From: Candidatus Saganbacteria bacterium
Lineage (GTDB): Bacteria; Margulisbacteria; WOR-1; XYC2-FULL-46-14
Assembly: GCA_013202975.1 (NCBI GenBank)
Contig: JABMQY010000069.1
Span: 1-35,438 of the forward strand
Reading direction: 5' to 3'
Length of the DNA stretch: 35,438 nucleotides
Of the stretch, positions 23,506-30,790 are shown piece after piece; positions within the stretch are counted from its first letter, which is position 1, and each line of letters starts with the position of its first letter. Made by a program: the position numbers and the translations under genes. The notes under the pieces were generated by a model. That model worked only from the letters and a program-made list of their open reading frames with translations, made no database searches and was not told where the DNA came from.

Positions 23506-25425
23506 TCAGGTTATTTTTAGGGGATAGGGGGAATTACTTAATACTACCACTGTCTCAAGGTGTGCAGTGTGAGGGAACATGTCTAGTGCGGCGATCTCTT
23601 TAATTGCATATCTGTTCTCTTGCAGGGTTGCTAAGTCTCGAGCAAGGGTAGCCGGGTTGCAGGATACATAGATCATTTTTGGAATCTTTAGTCCCAGAAT
23701 GAGCTGCATGGCTTTGTTGCTGATCCCGCCGCGGGGTGGATCAATAATTAAAATATCGGCAGAAAATACCTTTTCTTTTAAGACTTTTTCCACATCACCC
23801 TCAAAAAAAGCGCAATTTGTTAGATTGTTTAGCTTTGCATTTTCTTTGGCGGTTTTGATATTCTCATGAACCGAATCTATGCCGACAACTTCTTTTGCCA
23901 AATCTGCAAGAAAGATTTCAATCGATCCGGCGCCGCAGTAGAGGCCCAGGATTTTTTCTTGTCCGGTCAGACCGGCAAATTCTTTTATCTTATTATATAG
24001 AAGCTCAGCGCACTTTGTGTTTGGTTGAAAGAAGGTTTGCGGGTAAGTGTTATATTTTTTTTCTCCGATTGAATCTGTGATATGTTTTTCGCCTGATATA
24101 AGTTCCATCTCTTCAAATCGCACAACGTCGGAGATTTGATTGTTTCTAACCCAGTAAAAGCTTTTTACTTCCGGCGGAAGCTTTAGCTCTTGCAGGTCAG
24201 GAAGTTTGTTTTTTGTTGTTACCAAGATCAACATCACTTCTCCGGTGTTTTTCCCTTCTCGGATGATCAGGTGTCTCAAAATTCCCTTATGGGTTGTGGT
24301 GCTGAAGACCGAAAGATTATGTTTGTTTGCAAAATCTAGAAAGATTGGGAATATCTTTTTAACTATCGGGCTGAATATTTCACACTGCTTTAGTTCTACT
24401 GCCCGGCGATTATATTTTTTGAGCGGATGGGATCGTTCTCGGAGGCCAAGAATTATCTTGCCATCTTTTTCGCCGAAGGCGAATTCCATTTTGTTTCTGT
24501 AATAATAATTTAGGGGATAGGTTATAGGGGATAGGGGATAGTCGGGTTCTATTTTGCCGATAGTTTTTAGCGTATGCTTAAGATACTTTTCTTTTAATTC
24601 CAATTGTTTCTCGTATTTTATATTCTGAAAAATACAACCGCCGCAGGTGCCAAAGTGGGGGCATTGAGGTTTTTCGGCAAAGGGGGACTCTTTTTCTACT
24701 TTAACTAAATCAGCAAACTGTACCCCTTTTTTTCTTTTTGCCTCACGGATAACCACGGATGACCCTACTTGGGATCCTGGAACAAAATAAGTCTTTCCGT
24801 CTGCTTTTGCCACCCCATAGTTATTTGGCAGGGCAACGCCGCTGATTACCACGGATAATTCGGGCCGGTTGAATTTGTTTAGTAGTTTCCTGAGTCTTGT
24901 AACCGGCAGGCCGACCACATTGTCGTAGCAGCCGTCAATTCTCTTTACAAATTTATCCCCGGTTTCTTGAATTGCGTATGATCCGGCTTTGTCGGCATAA
25001 TCTCCGGTTGCCAGGTATTCTTCAATATCTTTATCGCTTAGATTGTTGAATTCGGTATAGGTTATTTCATAATCAGACATTAGTTTGTCTTGATCTTTTT
25101 TGTATAGTGCGATTCCGGTGATGACCTTGTGTTTTGCTCCGGAGAGTAATTTTAATGTTTTGCGGGCGTCATCGATATCTTTTGGTTTCCCGAGGATTCT
25201 TCTGTCTACCGAAACAACTGTGTCCGCACCTAATATTATAGAAGAGGGGTGTTTTTCTGCTACATCTTTTGCTTTGGCGATTGCTGCTTCAACTGCAAAC
25301 TCAACCGGGTCGGTTTTATCTATTTTTGTTTCATCAACAGAACTGGGGCAAATCAGAAACTCAGAAACCACTTTTTTAAGTAGTTCTTTCCTGCGTGGTG
25401 ATTGGGAGGCTAGTATGAAGTCCAT
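23506..25425 (-). CDS. Fusion of Maf nucleotide pyrophosphatase and RumA-type rRNA uracil-5-methyltransferase
   Basis: The first 190 or so residues are a Maf/YhdE nucleoside-triphosphate pyrophosphatase: ASQSPRRKELL, GADTVVSVDRRILGKP, and ETGDKFVKRIDGCYDNVVGLP. The rest is an RNA uracil-C5 methyltransferase. It has a TRAM-like segment (NNYGVAKADGKTYFVPGS), a [4Fe-4S] cysteine set starting CPHFGTCGGC, motif GLYCGAGSIEIFLA, IIDPPRGG, and the catalytic Cys in SCNPATLARD. The start at 25425 (MDFILASQSP, 639 residues) is where Maf proteins begin; 60 codons further upstream are unrelated. No stop or internal Shine-Dalgarno is evident at the junction, which contains ATCCGTGGT-type repeats. A TATTAT box 6 nt before the ATG suggests a leaderless transcript. 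TrmA is the less likely alternative because the Fe-S cysteines are present. Confidence 0.88.
   Translation of the reverse strand: MDFILASQSPRRKELLKKVVSEFLICPSSVDETKIDKTDPVEFAVEAAIAKAKDVAEKHPSSIILGADTVVSVDRRILGKPKDIDDARKTLKLLSGAKHKVITGIALYKKDQDKLMSDYEITYTEFNNLSDKDIEEYLATGDYADKAGSYAIQETGDKFVKRIDGCYDNVVGLPVTRLRKLLNKFNRPELSVVISGVALPNNYGVAKADGKTYFVPGSQVGSSVVIREAKRKKGVQFADLVKVEKESPFAEKPQCPHFGTCGGCIFQNIKYEKQLELKEKYLKHTLKTIGKIEPDYPLSPITYPLNYYYRNKMEFAFGEKDGKIILGLRERSHPLKKYNRRAVELKQCEIFSPIVKKIFPIFLDFANKHNLSVFSTTTHKGILRHLIIREGKNTGEVMLILVTTKNKLPDLQELKLPPEVKSFYWVRNNQISDVVRFEEMELISGEKHITDSIGEKKYNTYPQTFFQPNTKCAELLYNKIKEFAGLTGQEKILGLYCGAGSIEIFLADLAKEVVGIDSVHENIKTAKENAKLNNLTNCAFFEGDVEKVLKEKVFSADILIIDPPRGGISNKAMQLILGLKIPKMIYVSCNPATLARDLATLQENRYAIKEIAALDMFPHTAHLETVVVLSNSPYPLKIT
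24513..24540 (-). repeat. Heptanucleotide array in the RumA part (GGGGATA type)
   Basis: On the plus strand GGGGATA, GGTTATA, GGGGATA, GGGGATA. It is translated on the minus strand as YPLSPITYPL just before YYYRNK. One further GGGGATA with a partial unit lies at 23520-23531, encoding the C-terminal SNSPYPL of the same protein. Confidence 0.8.
24745..24862 (-). repeat. ATCCGTGGT repeats at the Maf-RumA junction
   Basis: Two copies of an ATCCGTGGTNATC word (plus-strand CACGGATAACCACGGAT near 24746 and GATTACCACGGATAA near 24843) are translated as SSVVIRE and LSVVISG. They bracket the TRAM-like segment at the fusion junction. Related words occur in the intergenic region 30930-31040. Confidence 0.55.
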
Positions 25426-25430
25426 GTTTC

Positions 25431-25455
25431 TATAATAACATGGCGTGTTATAATA
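25431..25455. promoter_or_regulatory. Divergent promoter palindrome between maf-rumA and SemiSWEET
   Basis: TATAATAACA (25431-25440), a 5-nt centre and TGTTATAATA (25446-25455) form a 10-bp inverted repeat with one mismatch. The right arm contains TATAAT (25449-25454) 5 nt before the SemiSWEET ATG. The left arm read on the minus strand contains TATTAT 6 nt before the maf-rumA ATG. Both genes therefore appear leaderless and could share one operator. Confidence 0.5.
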
Positions 25456-25459
25456 AAAT

Positions 25460-25720
25460 ATGAAAATATTCGGACTAATCGCCGCAACACTAACCTCCAC
25501 CGGATTCCTGCCGCAAATAATACGGGGATTCAAAACTAAAAAATTAGATGATGTTTCTACTGTGATGCTGATTGTTATTATTGCCGGTACCGCCTGCTGG
25601 ACCATCTACGGTTTTTTTATAGGTGATTTGATTGTGATTATTGCAAATGCCTTCACCTGTGCTACCGTGATCCTTTTGCTGCTGATGAAGTATTTGTATA
25701 AGGGCAATGAAGGTAAGTAA
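25460..25720 (+). CDS. SemiSWEET-type small sugar transporter (PQ-loop)
   Basis: Three-helix bundle protein that works as a dimer to move sugars across the inner membrane. The 86-residue length is typical. Helix 1 holds the PQ motif GFLPQIIRGFKTK followed by DDVS. Helices 2 and 3 are near residues 35-54 and 56-79. It overlaps the next gene by 14 nt. No Shine-Dalgarno precedes the ATG; TATAAT lies 5 nt upstream. The sugar cannot be named, and other PQ-loop family roles are possible. Confidence 0.85.
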   Translation: MKIFGLIAATLTSTGFLPQIIRGFKTKKLDDVSTVMLIVIIAGTACWTIYGFFIGDLIVIIANAFTCATVILLLLMKYLYKGNEGK

Positions 25721-26897
25721 TAACCCTCTCTTTATTAAGCGCCGAGTAATCTCCTTTATTATTCTTTTTGTTGTTATCGCACTGGCTCTCTTTGCCGCTC
25801 AAAGAGCTTATCGTTGGTACATAGACTGGCAGAGATATTCCGGGATTGAGCGACTGGAAGGAAAGATAAAATCGGGCCAGGATCTTTTTTCATCAATAAT
25901 CGAAACAGGCCTAGAGCGAAAGCAGGCAAATGAGATACTTAATTCCCTAAACGGGATCCTTGATTTTACCAAGCTGCAAATTGAGGACCGCTATCAGATA
26001 TTTGTAAAGGATGGTCTGGTCCAAAAGTTTATTTACGAAAAGAGTCCGATCGACCAGTATTATGTGGTGAGGGATGAGGAGGGCAGGTTGCGGGCTTTTA
26101 AGCCGGGGATTGAATTGAAAAAGGAGACGATTGTGAAAACTTTCACAATCGAGTCGTCTTTGTTTAATGCGATAAATAAGAGGGGAGAAACGGATGCTTT
26201 AGTTTTTAGTGTTGTCGATATCTTTGCCTGGGACGTTGATTTCAATCTTGACCCCAGAGTGGGGGATACTATCAGGATATATTTTGAAAAATACTATTTG
26301 CCTGACGGAAAGTTTGTAAAATACGGTAGGATACAGGCTGCCCAATATGGCGGGACAAAAACATATAAGGCGGTTTATTTTCCTGCTAAGAAGGGATATT
26401 ATTCCCTAAAAGGAAATCCGGTGGCCAAGATGTTTTTAAAATCCCCGCTAAAGTTTACCGGTAGAATTACTTCGTATTTTGGGAGAAGGAGAGATCCCTT
26501 TACCTCCCGCCATAGCGGCCATCGCGGGGTTGATTTTGCTGCTTATTACGGCGCTCCGATCGTTGCAACTTCAAAAGGGAGTGTGACTTATTCCGGGTGG
26601 AGGGGTGCTTATGGGAGGATGGTTGAGGTTCGCCATACTAATGGTTATAAGACCCGTTATGGCCACTGCACAAAGATATATGTAAGGGTCGGACAGAGGG
26701 TTTCTCAGGGGGAGGTTATTGCCGGGGTGGGAAGTACCGGCCGCTCTACTGGTCCACACTGTCATTATGAGGTCCGTCTGAATAATGCTGTTTTGAATCC
26801 TCTAAGATTTAGCCAGCCGGTAAAAAAACCTTTGAAAGGCAAGGATCTAAAAGAATTTAAGAAATATTCAAAAACAGTTTGGAGCAAACTCTTTTAA
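25707..26897 (+). CDS. M23-family peptidoglycan endopeptidase (MepM-like)
   Basis: Zinc endopeptidase predicted to cut peptide crosslinks in the periplasm. The 396-residue protein has an N-terminal anchor at about 12-33 (VISFIILFVVIALALFAA). An OapA/LysM-like region of about 200 residues follows (IFVKDGLVQKFIYEKSP, DIFAWDVDFNLDPRVGD). The C-terminal LytM domain has the metal ligands in HRGVDFAA and PHCHYEV and the catalytic YGH, with GAPIVATSKGSVTYSG between. It begins inside the end of the SemiSWEET gene with AAGGG as ribosome site, so the two are co-translated. It is convergent with the next gene, overlapping it by 4 nt. Confidence 0.92.
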   Translation: MKVSNNPLFIKRRVISFIILFVVIALALFAAQRAYRWYIDWQRYSGIERLEGKIKSGQDLFSSIIETGLERKQANEILNSLNGILDFTKLQIEDRYQIFVKDGLVQKFIYEKSPIDQYYVVRDEEGRLRAFKPGIELKKETIVKTFTIESSLFNAINKRGETDALVFSVVDIFAWDVDFNLDPRVGDTIRIYFEKYYLPDGKFVKYGRIQAAQYGGTKTYKAVYFPAKKGYYSLKGNPVAKMFLKSPLKFTGRITSYFGRRRDPFTSRHSGHRGVDFAAYYGAPIVATSKGSVTYSGWRGAYGRMVEVRHTNGYKTRYGHCTKIYVRVGQRVSQGEVIAGVGSTGRSTGPHCHYEVRLNNAVLNPLRFSQPVKKPLKGKDLKEFKKYSKTVWSKLF

Positions 26898-28138
26898 TCC
26901 TCAGTAGAATAGAGTTGCAGGGTTCTATTTGCGCCTAGAGTGAATACTATTCCGGATTGAAGCAGGTCTATCGTGGCACTAAAGCCTTCAACTTTGAGTT
27001 TTTCAAGAAAATTGGGTGAAGCCAGGATGGCTAGTTTTGCCGTTTTATCCCATAAGATGTCGACCGGAAGAATACCTAATTCCTTTTCTGCTGCGGCTGC
27101 TATGGCAGAAAAATATCTATTCCTAAGTCCTTTATCTTTTAGTTCATTTAAAGAGGTTGCTTTTATTTCTTGGGAGACTTCTGTTTTGGGTTCTGCAAAT
27201 CCCGGATATTTTTTTGGTCCAAGAGAGAATAATGTGTAAAAGTTTATTCCATAACTGGGATTTCTATTTCCGCCTGCCGCCCTAAGAGCAGAAATTTCAC
27301 CAAAGTCCTCTTCGTTGGCTAGGCCAAGATCATCATTAATATAAACAACGTTAATGTCGATAAATGGCTTGAGAGTATCGGTCCATTTTGAGATTTCCTC
27401 TAATAATGATGGGGTTCTTATTTGTAATTCCTGATATTCTCTGTCATATAAATTAAACTTTGCAGGAAGCTGTTCTAAGAGGGAACAAAACTCATTAAAT
27501 ACTCTTATTCCGAGTGGGGTAAGATATAATTCATCTGATCCAATCATTTCATCTAATTTTTCACCCAATCCTCGCAGTATTATTCCCTGAAATCTTTGTT
27601 GGAATCCAATAAGCAGATCTCTTTCTTTTGTTTTTGTGAGGGTTTGGGGTGTTGGGGCTGATATGGTTTCTGTTTCTACTAGCTCACTACCTTCAGAAGT
27701 AAAAGATAACATTCCGGATTGGATCCACCCACGGCCACGAAATCTTCCAAGTCTAATGTTGTTTTCTAATCGACTGATATCACTTTCAGCTGCTATGAAG
27801 AGCCTCTGGTTTATAACGACCGGTTGGATCCGGAGAATAGGATAAAGTTCCCTAAAAAGGGATACGATTCTCACACGCTGAAAATCATCAATGTCTGCGT
27901 CAAGTGGGGCTGGGAGTTTACTGAGCCGTCGAGTTAACTCCGCCAAAGTTGACATCTTTTTTTGGTCAAGGGCTAAGTCCCTTGAATTCATCAGATTAGT
28001 TATTTCATCCCCTGCTCTTATTAACAAGAGATCTTTAAAAGCCTCTCTGAAGTTAAGTAGTAGCCCCCTTGCGGTTTTTGGATTGCCTGTTACTCTTATT
28101 GATGGTCTATTTGGTCCAATCCCAGAAATTTTTGTCAT
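26894..28138 (-). CDS. Unknown protein with shared C-terminal domain (second of pair)
   Basis: No recognised family. The 414-residue, largely helical and soluble protein has no signal peptide or membrane segment. The first 300 residues contain two similar-looking helical stretches (RGLLLNFREAFKDLLLIRAGDEITNLM in parts near 25-50, FQQRFQGIILRGLGEKLDEMI in parts near 185-205), which may be an internal duplication. Residues about 325-414 match the C-terminus of the upstream protein, including GILPVDILWDKTAKLAILAS against GFMPKDIMWDNKALQAILAS. Its ATG lies 2 nt after the upstream stop, so the two form an operon. The function is unknown. Confidence 0.7.
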   Translation of the reverse strand: MTKISGIGPNRPSIRVTGNPKTARGLLLNFREAFKDLLLIRAGDEITNLMNSRDLALDQKKMSTLAELTRRLSKLPAPLDADIDDFQRVRIVSLFRELYPILRIQPVVINQRLFIAAESDISRLENNIRLGRFRGRGWIQSGMLSFTSEGSELVETETISAPTPQTLTKTKERDLLIGFQQRFQGIILRGLGEKLDEMIGSDELYLTPLGIRVFNEFCSLLEQLPAKFNLYDREYQELQIRTPSLLEEISKWTDTLKPFIDINVVYINDDLGLANEEDFGEISALRAAGGNRNPSYGINFYTLFSLGPKKYPGFAEPKTEVSQEIKATSLNELKDKGLRNRYFSAIAAAAEKELGILPVDILWDKTAKLAILASPNFLEKLKVEGFSATIDLLQSGIVFTLGANRTLQLYSTED

Positions 28139-28140
28139 TA

Positions 28141-28941
28141 TTAATTCTCCGCCAGCATCTTTCTGGCGATTGTTTTATTGTCTTGTCTTGCTAAAAAGAA
28201 GAATAAACCGGTCTTTTGGTCGGGTACTGCAATTACAGATTTTGGAAGTACTCTCATTCCGGCTTCAAAATCGTCTTCGACTTCATCTAGGAATTTAGGT
28301 GAGGCCAAGATAGCTTGCAGAGCCTTGTTATCCCACATAATATCTTTTGGCATAAAGCCGAATTTGTTTGAAATAGAAAAGCCGATAGTATTTAGGAATC
28401 TATCCCTTATTGCAGGTGAGAGGGAGCTTACTGATTTAACCTCAAGTGATCTAGTCTTGCCTTTAGCTTGTGCTGGGGCAGGTGGAGGGGTTGGTAGTAT
28501 GAAGGGTTTATCTTCCATTTGTTGTTGTACTATTGCCAGGATAAGATTGGCAGAAAGCTCTGTTGTGGGAAGCGACATTACGGTTGGGAGTGTTCCGTTG
28601 CTTCTTAACTCTTCTAGCGGGTCTGCAACGAAAACCGGGTCTGGAAGAGAAGATGGTAAGAACGGATTGAACTCTTTTTTATCAGGAGTATCTAATAACT
28701 TAATAATCTTTTCTTCTTTCTTCAAACCATCATTTAATAATATTTTATTCAGATTAAACAGGTTATCCGTTATGAGACTGATAATGGGTGGAGCCGGAGG
28801 GGAAAGTTGTGATGGGGCTAAAAACTGTGCAGTAATGTTAAAAGCGTTTGGTTTAGGAAGAGTTGGTGGTTTAGGCGTCCGCCTTATAACAGGCCGTCCT
28901 CTAAATATTGTAGGTCTTGTTATTTTTCCAATTCTGACCAT
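28141..28941 (-). CDS. Unknown Pro-rich protein with shared C-terminal domain (first of pair)
   Basis: No recognised family. The 266-residue product begins with a basic, proline-rich stretch (TPKPPTLPKPNAF, LSPPAPP) followed by a helical segment and another Pro/Ala-rich linker (ILPTPPPAPAQAKGK). The last 100 residues are the domain shared with the downstream gene: RDRFLNTIGFSISNKFGFMP, DIMWDN, AILASPKFLDEV. There is no signal peptide or membrane helix. GGAG lies 13 nt before the ATG. It is divergent from the glutamine synthetase fusion across about 130 nt that contains that gene's promoter. A long reading frame on the opposite strand (28178-29032) looks like a shadow. Confidence 0.7.
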   Translation of the reverse strand: MVRIGKITRPTIFRGRPVIRRTPKPPTLPKPNAFNITAQFLAPSQLSPPAPPIISLITDNLFNLNKILLNDGLKKEEKIIKLLDTPDKKEFNPFLPSSLPDPVFVADPLEELRSNGTLPTVMSLPTTELSANLILAIVQQQMEDKPFILPTPPPAPAQAKGKTRSLEVKSVSSLSPAIRDRFLNTIGFSISNKFGFMPKDIMWDNKALQAILASPKFLDEVEDDFEAGMRVLPKSVIAVPDQKTGLFFFLARQDNKTIARKMLAEN

Positions 28942-28995
28942 CTTTCTTTTGTTCTCCTATATATTTATCGTACGCCCGCCCAAAAAATTTCACCC

Positions 28996-29017
28996 GATTT
29001 TAAAACCGACCAAAATC
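28996..29017. promoter_or_regulatory. Possible operator upstream of the glutamine synthetase promoter
   Basis: GATTTT (28996-29001) and AAAATC (29012-29017) form a 6-bp inverted repeat with a 10-nt centre, 17 nt upstream of the -35. It is short and AT-rich, so the evidence is weak. Confidence 0.25.
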
Positions 29018-29034
29018 AGTGACCCAATATAGTG

Positions 29035-29063
29035 TTGACAAGTATTTTGAATCCTGCTATGAT
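29035..29063 (+). promoter_or_regulatory. Consensus sigma-70 promoter of the HTH-glutamine synthetase gene
   Basis: TTGACA (29035-29040), a 17-nt spacer and TATGAT (29058-29063); 11 of 12 bases match consensus. The ATG of the fusion begins 8 nt after the -10, at about the expected transcription start, so the message should be leaderless. Confidence 0.85.
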
Positions 29064-29071
29064 CTCTTTTA

Positions 29072-30790
29072 ATGGATAATAATCTATTTTGTCCTAATTC
29101 AGGCTGTCCAATGTATCGGGTTTCCGGTTCCGATAACATTGTAAAATATGGGAGCTACAAGTCAAGGGGCGGGGAGAGAGGGCGATATCGTTGCAAGGGT
29201 TGCGGCGAAACATTTTCTGAGCGGGCATTGACCGATCAGTACGGTTTGCACTCTGATCAAAAGAAAATTGATAAAGTGATTGCTCAAATTAATAATGGGG
29301 TGTCGCTTCGACAGATCAGCCGGGATCACGGGATCAAATTGGATACAGTCCGTTATTGGAGAGACCGGTTTTTAAAACAGGGATCAATTGAAATAATGCA
29401 AGGAAAAAAATTTAATCGAGAAGTATTAAAAAGGAGGGATTCTAAAATGGGATTAGATGCAATGGGAAAAGAGGTTTTGGAGAGAGCGAAGTCTGATGGG
29501 ATCAAGTTTCTGCTGTTACAGTTTACCGATATTTTGGGAATGATGAAATGTGTAACTATTCCGGTTGAAAGATTACAGGATGTTTTAGAAAAAGGGGTCT
29601 GGTTTGATGGATCATCGATCCAGGGCTTTATGCGGATTTGTGAATCAGATATGATCCTTTGTCCCGATCCATCAACCTATCAGGTCATTCCGTGGAAGGT
29701 TGAGGGGAGAAAATCGGCCCGTTTTATCTGTGACATCCAAACTCCCGAAGGAAAACCTTTTGAAGGGGATCCCCGGGCTATCCTAAAAAGAGCCCTATCA
29801 GAAGCCGGCAAGATGGGGTATGAGTTTAATACCGGGCCTGAGGTTGAGTTTTATCTCTTAAAACGCGATGAAGGAAAGATTACAACTGTTCCTCACGATG
29901 TAGGCGGATATTTTGATTACCCTGCCCGTGATTTAGCCTCAGAGGTGCGTGAAGATATTATTTTTGCACTAGAGGGTATGGGGATGATCTCCGATATGTC
30001 TCATCACGAGGTCGGTCCGGGGCAGCACGAAATTGATGTGCGTTATTCTAATGCCCTCTCTTCTGCCGATAACACAATTACATTAAAATATGTAATTAAA
30101 TCCATTGCTGCTCAACACGGATTGTATGCCTCCTTTATGCCAAAACCCTTGTTTGGAGAGGCTGGAAACGGAATGCATGTTCATCAATCTCTTTTTAATA
30201 AGAAGGGGAAGAATGCATTCTTTGATCCAAAGGATAAATATAAACTTTCTGAAACTGCTTATAGTTATTTAGCCGGGCAATTGAAACATGCTAAGGCTTT
30301 AACTGCGATTGTTGCTCCAACTGTTAACTCATATAAGCGTTTGGTCTCTGGTTATGAAGCGCCAGTATATATTTGCTGGGCTCAGATTAACCGATCATCA
30401 TTAATTAGGATCCCAAGATATTCTCCAGGTCGTGAGCAGTCAACCCGCTTAGAATTGCGCTGCCCTGATCCGTCTTGTAATCCATATCTTGCTTTTGCTG
30501 CGATGTTATCGACCGGTCTTGATGGGATCAAAAAAGGTTTAAAGCCGCCAAAGCCGGTTGAGGAAGATGTTTATAAGCTTGATTCTGATCAATTAAAAGA
30601 GCGTAATATTGATATGCTGCCATTTTCAATTAAGCGGTCTATTGAAGAACTTGCAGAGGATGAAGTTATTCAGGCGGCATTAGGCAAACACACTTTTGAG
30701 CAATTTTATAATACCAAGATTGCGGAATTTGATGAGTACAGGATGCAGGTTACGCCGTGGGAGATTGATAAGTATTTGGAAGCTCTGTAA
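29072..30790 (+). CDS. glnA: Zn-ribbon/HTH domain fused to type I glutamine synthetase
   Basis: Residues 1-125 form an IS1 InsA-like DNA-binding module. A zinc ribbon has C7-x4-C12 and C41-x2-C44 (GRYRCKGCGETF), followed by a helix-turn-helix at about 66-100 (GVSLRQISRDHGIKLDTVRYW). Residues 126-572 are a complete 447-residue GSI-alpha glutamine synthetase: VWFDGSSIQGF, HHEVGPGQHEID, GNGMHVHQS, NSYKRLVSGYEAP and PGREQSTRLELRCPDPS. It makes glutamine from glutamate, ammonia and ATP. A strong promoter with no leader starts the fusion, and AAGGAGGG nine bases before Met126 would let the bare enzyme be made as well. Autoregulation by an enzyme-linked DNA-binding domain is an inference. No stop or frameshift separates the parts. 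Confidence 0.9.
   Translation: MDNNLFCPNSGCPMYRVSGSDNIVKYGSYKSRGGERGRYRCKGCGETFSERALTDQYGLHSDQKKIDKVIAQINNGVSLRQISRDHGIKLDTVRYWRDRFLKQGSIEIMQGKKFNREVLKRRDSKMGLDAMGKEVLERAKSDGIKFLLLQFTDILGMMKCVTIPVERLQDVLEKGVWFDGSSIQGFMRICESDMILCPDPSTYQVIPWKVEGRKSARFICDIQTPEGKPFEGDPRAILKRALSEAGKMGYEFNTGPEVEFYLLKRDEGKITTVPHDVGGYFDYPARDLASEVREDIIFALEGMGMISDMSHHEVGPGQHEIDVRYSNALSSADNTITLKYVIKSIAAQHGLYASFMPKPLFGEAGNGMHVHQSLFNKKGKNAFFDPKDKYKLSETAYSYLAGQLKHAKALTAIVAPTVNSYKRLVSGYEAPVYICWAQINRSSLIRIPRYSPGREQSTRLELRCPDPSCNPYLAFAAMLSTGLDGIKKGLKPPKPVEEDVYKLDSDQLKERNIDMLPFSIKRSIEELAEDEVIQAALGKHTFEQFYNTKIAEFDEYRMQVTPWEIDKYLEAL
29431..29449 (+). promoter_or_regulatory. Internal ribosome site and start of bare glutamine synthetase
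   Basis: AAGGAGGG (29431-29438) lies 8 nt before an in-frame ATG at 29447. The protein from there (MGLDAMGKEVLERAK) starts exactly where ordinary bacterial glutamine synthetases start. It is the best Shine-Dalgarno in the gene, so most enzyme may be made from this site. Confidence 0.75.

Noticed and set aside
28178-29032. Long plus-strand reading frame (284 codons) opposite the Pro-rich unknown gene
   Set aside because: It mirrors the minus-strand gene, has Ser/Ile/Phe-rich low-complexity sequence, no ribosome site, and no recognisable domain. The minus-strand gene shares a domain with its neighbour.
29072-29446. Insertion sequence (IS1-like transposase) remnant
   Set aside because: The InsA-like part has no InsB/DDE partner, no terminal inverted repeats and no target duplication, and is intact and in frame with glnA, so domestication fits better than a live element.
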